45,663 bases of DNA from JAJXYN01 sp964532735 (GTDB taxonomy: Bacteria > Patescibacteriota > Patescibacteriia > JAGPKW01), in assembly GCA_964532735.1 (NCBI GenBank), contig CAZHKK010000006.1:1-45663 (forward strand), given 5' to 3'. Numbering within the stretch: position 1 is the stretch's first letter; each line of letters opens with the position of its first letter. Shown here one piece after another: positions 24,580 to 33,716 of the stretch. The notes under the pieces are model-generated. The model searched no databases, was not told the origin of the DNA, and was given only the letters and a program-made list of their open reading frames with translations. The translations under genes were made by a program, and so were the position numbers.

Positions 24580-27249
24580 ATGGATAAAACATATAACGCA
24601 TCAAAAGTTGAAGATAAAATATATAATAAATGGGAAAAAAAAGGATACTTTAATCCTGATAATTGTAAACAAAACCCAAATTCAGATAAAACATTTACTA
24701 TAGTATTACCTCCTCCAAACGTAACTGGTATATTGCATTTAGGACATGCTGCCACTTTTACTATACAAGATATATTGATTAGATATAAAAGAATGCAAGG
24801 TTATAAATCATTATGGCTTCCAGGAACAGATCATGCAGCTATAGCAACTCAAAATGTTGTAGAAAAACAATTAGCACAAAAAGATAAAACAAAAGAATCC
24901 CTTGGGAGAAATTCTTTTATTGATGAATGTTGGAAGTGGACAAACAAATGTCACAACAATATAATTGAACAAACTAAAAAAATAGGTGCTTCTTTGGATT
25001 GGTCAAGAGAAAGATTTACATTAGATGAAGGTATAACACTTGCTGTATATACAGCTTTCACAAAAATGTATGAAGAAGAACTTATATATAAAGGACCTAG
25101 AATAATAAACTGGTGTAGTTCTTGTGGTTCAACATTAGCAGATGATGAGGTTGATCATAAAGATGTAGAAGGTGCTTTCTATTACATAAAATATCAAATA
25201 AAAGATAGTGATGATTTTATAGAAATAGCAACAACAAGACCAGAAACATTACTTGGAGATACTGCTATTGCTGTTAATTCAACAGATGAAAGATATAAAA
25301 AATTTATTGGCAAAACGGTAATAGTCCCAATAATAAATAGAGAAGTTCAAATAATAGCTGATGAATATGTTGACAAATCAACTGGAACTGGAGCATTAAA
25401 AGTAACCCCTGCTCATGATCCAAACGATTATGCTTTAGGTAAAAAATATGATCTTGATTTTATAAATATATTAAATAATAACGGAACATTAAATCAAAAT
25501 TCTGGAGAAGATTTTTCTGGAATGACTATCTTAGCTGCGAGAGAAAAAATTATAGCAAAACTTCAAAGACAAGGATTGTTATCAAAAATAGAACCAATAA
25601 CTCATTCTGTTGGGCATTGTTATAGATGTTCTACTATTGTAGAACCTTTAATATCTGAACAATGGTTTATAGATGTAAATAAAAAAGTAGATTCTTTAAA
25701 TGGTAAATCTTTAAAAGAAATAACAAAAGAAGCTGTTGAATTAGGAGAAATAGAAATAATTCCAAAAAGATTTGATAAAACATATTTTCAATGGATAGAT
25801 AATTTAAAAGATTGGTGTATATCAAGACAAATATGGTGGGGTCATAGACTTCCTGTTTATACTTGTGAGGACTGTAAAAAAACTACAGTATCAATAAAAA
25901 AACCAAAACAATGTCCTCATTGTAATTCTACAAATTTAAAACAAGATGATGATACATTAGATACTTGGTTTAGTTCAGCACTTTGGCCTTTTGCTACATT
26001 AGGATGGCCTAACGAAGATTTTAAAGATTACAACTTGTTTTATCCAAATACAGTATTAGAAACTGCATATGATATATTGTTTTTCTGGGTTGCTAGAATG
26101 GTTATGATGGGTAAATATTTAACAGGTAAATACCCATTTAAAAAAATATATTTAAATGGATTAGTATGTGACAAATCCGGACAGAAAATGAGTAAATCAA
26201 AAGGAAACGGTATAGATCCTATGACTGTAGTTAAAAATTATGGGGCTGATGCTGTAAGACTTAGTCTTGTTATTGGGTCTACTCCTGGAAATAATATAAA
26301 TGTTTATGATGAAAAAATTGCTGGATACAGAAATTTTATAAATAAATTATGGAATGTAACTAGATTTGTTATAGATTATAATGAGATATTTGATGATTTA
26401 GATGACAGCGACTTAATAAAATTACAAAATCCAAAAGCTCTTGTGTCTGCAAATGAATTAAATCTTGCGGATAATTGGATATTAAACAAAAATAATGAAA
26501 TTATAGAAAAAGTAACAGAAAAATTAGATACTTATAGAATAGGAGAAGCTGGAGAAATATTATATGATTTTATATGGAGAGATTTTGCTGATTGGTATAT
26601 TGAAATATTTAAAAATAAAGAATATGGCTGTCAAGATTGGGTTTTGAGATATGTATTAATAAATATTCTTAAATTACTTCATCCTTTTGCTCCTTTTATA
26701 ACAGAATATTTATGGAATACTATATTTAAAAAAGATAAATACTCTGCTCTTATAAATTCTGATTGGCCTATAGTTAATACTAAATTAAACGACTTAGAGA
26801 CATTAAATAATTTTGATTCTGTAAAAAATATAGTTTCTTCCATAAGAAATATAAGATCTGAACATAATATCGAACCTAAATTTAAACTTAATACCATTAT
26901 AATTGATAATGATAAAATAAGTTTAATAGTTGATAATGCAAAAGTTATAAAAGAATTAGCAGGTATAGAAACTATAAAAATATCGAGACAAGCTCCCTCT
27001 GAAAATAATTTTGTAAAAATAGTTTCTGATATTTTTGAAATATATATAGAACTTACAAAAAAAGAATTAGATGAAATATTGAAAAAAAATGAAAAAGAAA
27101 TTAAATTTTTACAAGATTCTATAAAATCTATAGAAGCAAAATTAAATCAAAAAAATTTTTTAGAAAAAGCTCCAAAAGAAATTGTTGAAAAAGAACAAGA
27201 AAAATATAAGAGTTTTAAACAAAGACTTGAAAAATTAATTAAACAATAA
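24580..27249 (+). CDS. valS: Valyl-tRNA synthetase
   Basis: A full-length (889 aa) class I synthetase charging tRNA-Val, with an editing domain against Thr. Seen: 'PPPNVTGILHLGHA' with HLGH at 53-56, editing-domain 'TTRPETLLGDTAIAV' and 'THSVGHCYRCSTIVEP', zinc knuckles 'CSSCGSTLADDEVDHK' and 'CEDCKKTT...CPHCNS', and the signature K536-M-S-K-S540. The anticodon-binding domain and the C-terminal coiled-coil arm ('KFLQDSIKSIEAKLNQKNFLEKAPKEIVEKE') are present. No Shine-Dalgarno sequence. Confidence 0.95.
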   Translation: MDKTYNASKVEDKIYNKWEKKGYFNPDNCKQNPNSDKTFTIVLPPPNVTGILHLGHAATFTIQDILIRYKRMQGYKSLWLPGTDHAAIATQNVVEKQLAQKDKTKESLGRNSFIDECWKWTNKCHNNIIEQTKKIGASLDWSRERFTLDEGITLAVYTAFTKMYEEELIYKGPRIINWCSSCGSTLADDEVDHKDVEGAFYYIKYQIKDSDDFIEIATTRPETLLGDTAIAVNSTDERYKKFIGKTVIVPIINREVQIIADEYVDKSTGTGALKVTPAHDPNDYALGKKYDLDFINILNNNGTLNQNSGEDFSGMTILAAREKIIAKLQRQGLLSKIEPITHSVGHCYRCSTIVEPLISEQWFIDVNKKVDSLNGKSLKEITKEAVELGEIEIIPKRFDKTYFQWIDNLKDWCISRQIWWGHRLPVYTCEDCKKTTVSIKKPKQCPHCNSTNLKQDDDTLDTWFSSALWPFATLGWPNEDFKDYNLFYPNTVLETAYDILFFWVARMVMMGKYLTGKYPFKKIYLNGLVCDKSGQKMSKSKGNGIDPMTVVKNYGADAVRLSLVIGSTPGNNINVYDEKIAGYRNFINKLWNVTRFVIDYNEIFDDLDDSDLIKLQNPKALVSANELNLADNWILNKNNEIIEKVTEKLDTYRIGEAGEILYDFIWRDFADWYIEIFKNKEYGCQDWVLRYVLINILKLLHPFAPFITEYLWNTIFKKDKYSALINSDWPIVNTKLNDLETLNNFDSVKNIVSSIRNIRSEHNIEPKFKLNTIIIDNDKISLIVDNAKVIKELAGIETIKISRQAPSENNFVKIVSDIFEIYIELTKKELDEILKKNEKEIKFLQDSIKSIEAKLNQKNFLEKAPKEIVEKEQEKYKSFKQRLEKLIKQ

Positions 27250-27250
27250 A

Positions 27251-27285
27251 AAAAGAAAGTGTTTTAACACACTTTCTTTTTTTGT
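27251..27285. terminator. Bidirectional terminator between valS and the repeat surface gene
   Basis: Stem AAAGAAAGTGT / ACACTTTCTTT with runs of T on the plus and of A on the minus side; it lies between two convergent stops. Confidence 0.75.
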
Positions 27286-27295
27286 TTATTTCACA

Positions 27296-29103
27296 TTATC
27301 TTTTTGGTATATTTATAGTATTTTTACTAAATAAAGCTGATACTGTTTTTGAACCGTTCATAGTTAAAATACATGTTGAATTTGAACCAGAACTAACACA
27401 ATCACCTAACCATTTTGTAAATGTATATCCTGATATTGGAGTTGCAATAATTGTTGCTTTTTCATTTAAATTGTATGTTGCTTTATCTGAAGAAACAGAA
27501 CCTCCAGTTGTTTGAGCTAATGTTAAACTTACTGTTGGTATATTTATAGTATTTTTACTAAATAAAGCTGATACTGTTTTTGAACCGTTNNNNNNNNNNN
27601 NNNNNNNNNNNNNNNNNNNNNNNNNNNNNNNNNNNNNNNNNNNNNNNNNNNNNNNNNNNNNNNNNNNNNNNNNNNNNNNNNNNNNNNNNTTGGTATATTT
27701 ATAGTATTTTTACTAAATAAAGCTGATACTGTTTTTGAACCGTTCATAGTTAAAATACATGTTGAATTTGAACCAGAACTAACACAATCACCTAACCATT
27801 TTGTAAATGTATATCCTGATATTGGAGTTGCAATAATTGTTGCTTTTTCTCCTTCTTCAAAATAATCTTTATTGGGAATTATATTAAGACTACCTCCAAT
27901 AGTTTCAGACAATCTAATTCTTGGCTTAGAACCAAAATTTGCCATCACATTAACATTGCTATTAATATTAAAAGTACAGGTTGTTAAATTTCCAGAGCAA
28001 ACTTCACCAGTCCATCCTAAAAATATAGAATCATTATTAGGGTTAACTGTTAAAGAAATTTGAGTATTTGAATCATAATTTTCAGAACCAGAATAATGAT
28101 TAGGTCTTACCGAATTTGTTATATAGCCACTTCCAGAACCAAGTTTTGAAATGTTTAAATTATATTGATTTATTAATGGAGTAGTTGTCGAAGTATTTGT
28201 AGAAGTTGTTGTATTACTATTATTTTGATTTGAATTTGTATTATAATATGTTGTATTATAAGAAACTACTACTGTTGGTGTTGAAAAATAAGCAATAACA
28301 TTTAAATTTTCGTTACAAACCACTTTACAATCTCCTTTTCCACTACTAGCACAATCCCCACCCCATCCTATAAATTCATAACCATAATCTGATATTGCAT
28401 ACAATGTAACATCAGAATTTAAAACATAAGTTTTAACAAAATCTTTTTTTGTATATGTTATGTTTTGATCATTTTGAATCATTGTTACATTACCAGAAGC
28501 ATTATTCGCATTTTCAACAATAAGGGATAATGATCTTGTTTCTGGAGCTATAATAATCTCTTTTTCTGTTTCATTATTATTTTCAATTGATGCTGATTCA
28601 ACTTTTTCTACATATAAAGTTCCTGTTTTTATTTTCTCTATTTCAGATTCTTTTACTTTTATAGATAAATTTTTTAATGTTTTTAAAGCAGTTTCTCCAG
28701 ATCCTAAATAATATTTTCTAAGATTTATTGTATCTATATACCAAGCTTGTCCCTTGTCTTGAACTTGCACAAATATTCTTCCACTTATTTTTTCTGCAAA
28801 AGTATAATCTCTCCAATTTGAATATTTTTCTGTTGGTAATTTTATTCTAGCTATATCTTTATTAGATATTCCAACACCAAGTTTTTTCATAATAAGAACT
28901 GCATCTTTTTCTGAATTTAAAGGAAACTTCTCTTTTTTTAATGGATCAACATACCAAGTATTTGAATTATTTTCTGATTGAATTAAAATTTTTCCATAAT
29001 ATTTAGTTATAGAACTATCATTTTTTGAAAACACAAAAAATGGAGAAATTGAACTTATAAATATAAAACCAATAATAAATTTTTGTATTAATTTTTTTGT
29101 CAT
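27296..29103 (-). CDS. Secreted repeat protein (CPR 'WYVDP' repeats plus InlB-like repeats)
   Basis: Starts with a Sec signal peptide (residues 1-26, ending 'SSISPFFVFSK'). Then come two copies of a domain seen in many CPR surface proteins: 'GKILIQSENNSNTWYVDPLK' and 'GRIFVQVQDKGQAWYIDTIN', each followed by an 'LxxLgvgIs..dI..I' helix. After a Ser/Thr/Asn-rich linker, the C-terminal part is a series of 70-80-residue repeats of the 'GYEFIGWGGDC...C...ANF' kind (InlB B-repeat/Flg_new type), each with a cysteine pair. The last repeats are near-identical 77-codon units interrupted by 100 N (27590-27689); reading through the repeat, the true stop is TAA at 27296-27298 after '...NIPKR'. Probably a cell-surface adhesin. 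Promoter at 29139-29167. Confidence 0.8.
27305..27850 (-). repeat. 231-bp (77-codon) exact tandem repeat in the surface gene
   Basis: The sequence beginning 'tggtatatttatag' occurs at 27305, 27536 and 27691; the first two are 231 bp apart, a multiple of three. The shared parts appear identical base for base, which points to recent duplication. The left contig ends with about 54 bases that are the same as the start of the right contig, so the copy number across the gap is unknown. Confidence 0.8.
27590..27689. other. Assembly gap (100 N) inside the tandem repeat
   Basis: Both gap edges carry the same roughly 54 bases of the 231-bp repeat, so the assembler broke on the repeat. The real array may be longer or shorter than shown. 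Confidence 0.95.
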
Positions 29104-29132
29104 TTTTTTAATATAATTTGGTTATTTTGTAT

Positions 29133-29172
29133 TTTTTTATAATAACATATATTTGCTTTTTTGTCAATAATA
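29133..29172 (-). promoter_or_regulatory. Promoter of the repeat surface gene (copy 1 of a 40-bp duplicate)
   Basis: On the minus strand TTGACA (29162-29167), 17 bp, TATTAT (29139-29144). The 40 bases 29133-29172 are identical to 30017-30056 in front of the lipoprotein gene. Confidence 0.75.
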
Positions 29173-29191
29173 CATCATAATATTTTTGAAA

Positions 29192-29230
29192 TAAAAATAC
29201 CCCAAAGTTTTGATTTAACTTTGGGGTTTT
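29192..29230 (-). terminator. Terminator after the lipoprotein gene
   Basis: Perfect 10-bp stem CCCCAAAGTT / AACTTTGGGG (29200-29209, 29217-29226), then TATTTTTATTT on the minus strand. Confidence 0.75.
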
Positions 29231-29240
29231 CTGGTTTATA

Positions 29241-29991
29241 CTACCATCTAGTAATAAACCACCCATCTCCAGATGCTGGAGATGTGTCTTCAACAAAAAC
29301 ACACCATCCATCAGAATCTGAAATCCACGAAGCTGTAATAATTTTACTTCCGGCTTCAATTATATTGTTATTTTTATCTACAATATAATCTTTTCCTTCT
29401 TTCACGAGCCAAAATCTCTTGAAAGAAGTTTTATCCGAAAGTGTTATTTCTTTCAAAGGCTTACCAGTCGCATTACCTNNNNNNNNNNNNNNNNNNNNNN
29501 NNNNNNNNNNNNNNNNNNNNNNNNNNNNNNNNNNNNNNNNNNNNNNNNNNNNNNNNNNNNNNNNNNNNNNNNNNNNNNTTTTTTGGAGTAGATGGTGGTG
29601 GAGAAACAGGTGTTTCCTCTTGTGTTTTTACAACAGTAACAACACAAGGATCTGAATAAACTCCATCAACCATCGCAGTAACTTCTGCAACACCGATGGA
29701 AATTCCATTCACGATTCCGTCTTTAACCGTGATGATATTTTCATCACTTGAAGACCAAAAAATTTTTTGACCTTCTTCTGAGGGATTTATAGAAGCTATC
29801 AACATATCTTCTTTTCCCTCTTCTATTGTTATAGAATTTTTATCTAACTCAATAACAATATCTTTACTTTCTGTTTCTGTAACTTCTGCAACAGTTTCCA
29901 TTTCGGTTTCATCAACATTTCCATAAGGTTGCATACAACCTACCAGAAACATTAATAATAAAGATATAAAAACCACTGATAAATTTTTCAT
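29241..29991 (-). CDS. Ig-like (BIG2) surface lipoprotein, interrupted by a gap
   Basis: The N-terminus 'MKNLSVVFISLLLMFLVGC' is a lipoprotein signal with lipobox L16-V-G-C19. A BIG2-type Ig-like domain follows ('NSITIEEGKEDMLIASINPSEE', 'IFWSSSDENIITVKDGIVNG', 'GVAEVTAMVDG'), then a Pro-rich linker 'TPVSPPPSTPK' running into 100 N. After the gap a Trp-rich C-terminal piece ends '...GDGWFITRW' at 29241. The two pieces are in different frames only because the gap length is arbitrary; that they are one gene is inferred from strand, spacing and the single terminator. AAGGAG 6 bases before ATG 29991 fixes the start. G+C is higher than in the neighbours. Confidence 0.7.
29479..29578. other. Assembly gap (100 N) inside the lipoprotein gene
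   Basis: Placeholder gap following a low-complexity Pro-rich linker. The missing length is unknown, and a separate gene inside it cannot be excluded. Confidence 0.95.
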
Positions 29992-30016
29992 AATTACTCC
30001 TTGCCAATCTTTTGGC

Positions 30017-30056
30017 TTTTTTATAATAACATATATTTGCTTTTTTGTCAATAATA
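30017..30056 (-). promoter_or_regulatory. Promoter of the lipoprotein gene (copy 2 of a 40-bp duplicate)
   Basis: Same 40 bases as 29133-29172: TTGACA-N17-TATTAT on the minus strand, 25 bp upstream of the lipoprotein ATG. The shared promoter suggests co-expression of the two surface proteins. Confidence 0.75.
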
Positions 30057-30112
30057 TGTTTTTAAATTATTTTTCTTATTTTAGTAAATCAAAGTTCCAC
30101 ACTTTTCCACAG

Positions 30113-30141
30113 TTGTTTATTTTTATTTTTTTGTATATAAT
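30113..30141 (+). promoter_or_regulatory. Promoter of R4
   Basis: TTGTTT (30113-30118), 17 bp, TATAAT (30136-30141) on the plus strand. Confidence 0.65.
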
Positions 30142-30147
30142 ATTTTT

Positions 30148-30357
30148 CATAGTAGGAGCTAGTAATTGGGATTTAATTTAAACAAATAATTTTGTTGTTG
30201 TAAATAAATTCTTCTCTGCAATTTATTTTCTAAAAAGACAATAAGTTATTTCTAAAATTCTGATTACTTAGCTCTTATTTTTACTCTCTAATTAAATTCC
30301 CGTATTGATGGAATGGTTGGATGAGATTAAAAAAATCGAACCTTAGTTCGATTTTTT
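30148..30357 (+). ncRNA. R4: unidentified structured RNA (about 200 nt), 6S-like or pseudoknotted
   Basis: From a promoter to a strong terminator with no open frame. Two long pairings overlap. GAGCTA-GTAAT (30156-30166) pairs with ATTAC-T-TAGCTC (30263-30274), and GGGATTTAATT (30168-30178) pairs with AATTAAATTCCC (30290-30301). The order a-b-a'-b' means either a pseudoknot or two exclusive folds. Between them are hairpins AACAAA/TTTGTT and AAATAAATT/AATTTATTT. Length and a long end-closing stem with internal bubbles would also fit a diverged 6S RNA, but I cannot show a 6S central bubble. Confidence 0.55.
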
Positions 30358-30358
30358 T
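30331..30358. terminator. Terminator shared by R4 and uvrA
   Basis: Stem AAATCGAAC / GTTCGATTT with A-run before and T-run after; convergent arrangement. Confidence 0.75.
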
Positions 30359-30363
30359 ATTTT

Positions 30364-33258
30364 TTATAAAACATTTTTTAGATACCTACTTGTATAACCT
30401 TTATTGCTTTTTACAACAAATTCTGGAGTTCCTTCTATTACTATATTACCGCCACCTTCACCACCTTCTGGTCCCATATCTATTATCCAATCAGCAGTTT
30501 TTATAACATCTAAATTATGCTCTATTACTAAAACTGTATTTCCTTTATCTACAAGTTTATGAAGTATAGTTAAAAGCTTATTTACATCCTCAAAGTGTAA
30601 TCCAGTTGTTGGTTCATCTAATATATATAATGTTTTTGTTGTAGACTTTCTAGATAATTCTGTTGCTAATTTAATTCTTTGGGCTTCTCCTCCTGATAAA
30701 GTGGTAGCACTTTGACCTAGTTTAATATATCCTAACCCTACATCATTTAAAACCTTTACTTTCGAATAAATACTAGGAATATCTTTAAAAAATAAAAGAG
30801 CATCTTCTACTGTCATATCTAAAACATCAAATATATTTTTTTCTTTATAATAAATCTCTAAAGTGCTTTCATTATATCTTCTACCCTTACAATTATCACA
30901 AACTATATAAACATCTGGTAAAAATTGCATTTCTATTTTCATAACACCATCACCATGACAATTTTCACATCTCCCTCCATCTACATTAAAACTAAACCTT
31001 CCAGAACTAAATCCTCTAATTTTTGCTTCATTTGTTGATGCAAATAAATCTCTTATAAAATTAAATATACCCGTATAAGTTGCAATATTACTTCTTGGAG
31101 TTCTTCCTATTGGTGATTGATCTATGTTTATAACTTTATCTATATTTTCTATACCCTTTATTTCTTTATGATTACCTATTTCAACTTTTGAACGATAAAA
31201 TTTTTTTAACAAACAATTTGCCAAAATATCAATCATAAGAGTTGATTTTCCTGAACCAGAAACACCTGTCAAACTAACAAATTTATTTAAAGGAATTTTT
31301 ACGTCTATATTTTTTAAATTAAATTCTTTTGCTCCTATTATTTCTATAAATTTATTACCATCATTTCTTCTTTTATAGTTTATATTATTTTTGTTTTTAA
31401 AATAATTTTCTCCAACTATTTTTTTACCAGATAAATATTGTCCTGTTAAAGATTTTTCATTTTCTTTAATACCTTCTATATCACCTGCATAAACCAATTC
31501 TCCTCCATGTTTACCAGCCAAAGGTCCAATATCTACTATATAATCAGAGGATTTCATAACATCTTCATCATGTTCTACTATTAAAACAGTATTGCCTAAA
31601 TCTTTTAATCTTTTTAAACTTTCTATAAGTTTATCATTATCTCTTTGATGAAGTCCTATTGTTGGTTCATCTAAAACATAAATTACTCCTGACAAGGATG
31701 AACTTATTTGTGTTGCTAATCTTATTCTTTGAGATTCTCCTCCGGACAATGTTGTAGAGTTTCTAGATAAAGACAAATAAGACAACCCTACGTTTCTTAA
31801 AAAATCTATTCTTAATAAAATTTCTTTTAATACTTTTTCACAAATTTGTTTTTCTCTTTCAGATAAATTACTTAAAACATTTTTAAAAAAAACAGAAGCA
31901 TCATCCATGTTCATTTCTGAAACATCTATAATATTTTTATCTTCTATAAAAACGTTTAAAAACTCTTTTTTTAATTTCTTTCCATTACATTCTGAGCATT
32001 TTTCAATCTTCATATATTTTTCTATTTCAGTTTTTGAATACTCAGAACTTGTTTCTTTATATCTTCTTTCCATATTTGGTATTATCCCCTCATATGGCAT
32101 CTTAAATTTTCCTAAATCATAAAGAGTTGACCCCGTTCCATATAAAATAATATCCATTTCTTTTTGGGAAAGTTTTTCAATTTTTTTAGACAAATCTATT
32201 TTTTCAACTTTTGATACTTGTTCTAATATTTTATAATTCCATCCTTTTGATGATATTATTTTTTGCCAAGGCAAAATTGCACCCTCTTCTATTGAAAGTT
32301 TTTTATTTGGAATTATTAAATCTGGATCTATTTTTTGTTTTATACCTAAACCACCACAAGAACTACAAGCTCCATATGGACTATTAAAAGAAAAACTTCT
32401 TAAAGATATTTCTGGGAAAGATATATCACATTCTACACAAGCAAAATGTCTAGAATAAAAAATATCTTTTGTTTCTATTTTTTTATTTTCTTCAAAAATA
32501 TTATTATCTATTTCTATATTTACTATTAATATACCATTTCCTAAATCTAAACCTGTTTCTACAGAATTAGAAACTCTCTCTCTCTCTTCTCTTTGTTCTT
32601 CTTTTGATAAATTATCTTCTAAAATAATTCTATCAATAATTATTTCTATTGTGTGTCTTTTTGTTTTTTCTAGTTCTAATTCTATTGCTTCTTCTATATC
32701 ATATATATATCCGTCTATTCTAACTCTAACATATCCAGAACTTTGTATTTTTTCTACGACTTGTTTATGTTCTCCTTTTTTACCTCTAATTACTGGTGCT
32801 ATTATTAATATTTTTTTATTTTTTGGAAGATCTAATATTTTTGATATTATTTCATCTATAGATTGTTTTGAAACCAATTTTCTACATTTTGGACAATGTG
32901 GTTTTCCTATATTAGTCCAAAGTAATCTCATATAATCATATATTTCTGTTGTTGTTCCAACTGTTGATCTTGGATTTTTTGCTATATTCCTTTGGCTTAT
33001 AGCAATTGTTGGTGACAATCCTTCTATTTCGTCAACATCTGGCTTTTCCTCTAATCCTAAGAATTGCCTAGCATAAGAAGATAAACTCTCCACATATCTT
33101 CTTCTGCCCTCAGCATAAATAGTATCAAAAATTAAAGATGATTTTCCTGATCCTGATAAACCCGTAATGGTAGTCATTTTATTTTTTGGAATTTCTACTG
33201 TAATATTTTTTAAGTTGTTAACTCTTGCGCCACGAACAACAATACTTTTTGGTTCCAT
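30364..33258 (-). CDS. uvrA: Excinuclease ABC subunit A
   Basis: The damage-recognition ATPase of nucleotide excision repair, with two ABC modules. Seen: first Walker A 'GLSGSGKSSL', 'YAEGRRRYVESLSSYARQFL', zinc modules ('CPKC', 'CVEC...CSSC', 'CENCHGDG...CDNCKGRRY'), signatures 'LSGGESQRIRLA' and 'LSGGEAQRIKLA', second Walker A 'GVSGSGKST', and Walker B 'YVLDEPTIGLH' and 'YILDEPTTGLH'. I chose the inner ATG (33256-33258, 'MEPKSIVVRGARVNNL') because family proteins begin at this strand; the frame is open 14 codons further upstream, to 33300. Mfd, its partner in coupled repair, is at 9.3-12.5 kb. Confidence 0.95.
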   Translation of the reverse strand: MEPKSIVVRGARVNNLKNITVEIPKNKMTTITGLSGSGKSSLIFDTIYAEGRRRYVESLSSYARQFLGLEEKPDVDEIEGLSPTIAISQRNIAKNPRSTVGTTTEIYDYMRLLWTNIGKPHCPKCRKLVSKQSIDEIISKILDLPKNKKILIIAPVIRGKKGEHKQVVEKIQSSGYVRVRIDGYIYDIEEAIELELEKTKRHTIEIIIDRIILEDNLSKEEQREERERVSNSVETGLDLGNGILIVNIEIDNNIFEENKKIETKDIFYSRHFACVECDISFPEISLRSFSFNSPYGACSSCGGLGIKQKIDPDLIIPNKKLSIEEGAILPWQKIISSKGWNYKILEQVSKVEKIDLSKKIEKLSQKEMDIILYGTGSTLYDLGKFKMPYEGIIPNMERRYKETSSEYSKTEIEKYMKIEKCSECNGKKLKKEFLNVFIEDKNIIDVSEMNMDDASVFFKNVLSNLSEREKQICEKVLKEILLRIDFLRNVGLSYLSLSRNSTTLSGGESQRIRLATQISSSLSGVIYVLDEPTIGLHQRDNDKLIESLKRLKDLGNTVLIVEHDEDVMKSSDYIVDIGPLAGKHGGELVYAGDIEGIKENEKSLTGQYLSGKKIVGENYFKNKNNINYKRRNDGNKFIEIIGAKEFNLKNIDVKIPLNKFVSLTGVSGSGKSTLMIDILANCLLKKFYRSKVEIGNHKEIKGIENIDKVINIDQSPIGRTPRSNIATYTGIFNFIRDLFASTNEAKIRGFSSGRFSFNVDGGRCENCHGDGVMKIEMQFLPDVYIVCDNCKGRRYNESTLEIYYKEKNIFDVLDMTVEDALLFFKDIPSIYSKVKVLNDVGLGYIKLGQSATTLSGGEAQRIKLATELSRKSTTKTLYILDEPTTGLHFEDVNKLLTILHKLVDKGNTVLVIEHNLDVIKTADWIIDMGPEGGEGGGNIVIEGTPEFVVKSNKGYTSRYLKNVL

Positions 33259-33383
33259 ATTGTCTTTGGTTTTAGGTTTAAATATGTCGCAAGTATACAA
33301 TAAAAAAATAAAAAAGTAAATGAAATATAATAAAAAAATATTTGATTTTTGTTTAATTTTATTATAATATATAATTCATATAT

Positions 33384-33467
33384 GCGGGTATGGTGAAATG
33401 GTAGACACGCGTGCCTTAGGAGCACGTGCCGAAAGGCATGGGGGTTCAAGTCCCTTTACCCGCACCA
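33384..33467 (+). tRNA. tRNA-Leu(UAG)
   Basis: 84-nt class II tRNA with acceptor GCGGGTA / TACCCGC, anticodon arm CGTGC-CTTAGGA-GCACG (anticodon TAG, reads CUN), long variable arm, GGTTCAAGT T loop and encoded ACCA end. Confidence 0.95.
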
Positions 33468-33627
33468 AGTAAAATTAGCTTATATTGGCTAATTTTTTTN
33501 NNNNNNNNNNNNNNNNNNNNNNNNNNNNNNNNNNNNNNNNNNNNNNNNNNNNNNNNNNNNNNNNNNNNNNNNNNNNNNNNNNNNNNNNNNNNNNNNNNNA
33601 AATTAGCTTATATTGGCTAATTTTTTT
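33461..33627 (+). repeat. tRNA-Leu CCA end and terminator, doubled around an assembly gap
   Basis: After CGCACCA the hairpin AAATTAGC...GGCTAATTT with seven T occupies 33473-33499. The same 28 bases return at 33600-33627, on the other side of 100 N. Either the two contigs simply overlap here, or a further unit bounded by this repeat is missing. Confidence 0.65.
33500..33599. other. Assembly gap (100 N) behind tRNA-Leu
   Basis: Flanked by identical 28-base sequences. Missing content, if any, cannot be judged from the window. Confidence 0.95.
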
Positions 33628-33716
33628 ATTAGCAAATGGACTGATTATAACCTAAATTTGACTTTTAACTTAAAAAGATGTATAGTTTATAAATCAAATT
33701 TCATAGGAGGGATTTT

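Noticed and set aside
29108..29359. Separate 83-residue minus-strand gene
   Set aside because: It runs through the terminator hairpin and the duplicated promoter and overlaps the lipoprotein end in another frame.
23498..33000. Plus- or minus-strand open frames opposite uvrA, the surface protein, the Wzy-like gene and others
   Set aside because: They mirror the coding strand of well-supported genes, have Ile/Phe/Leu/Ser-rich shadow composition and no start signals.
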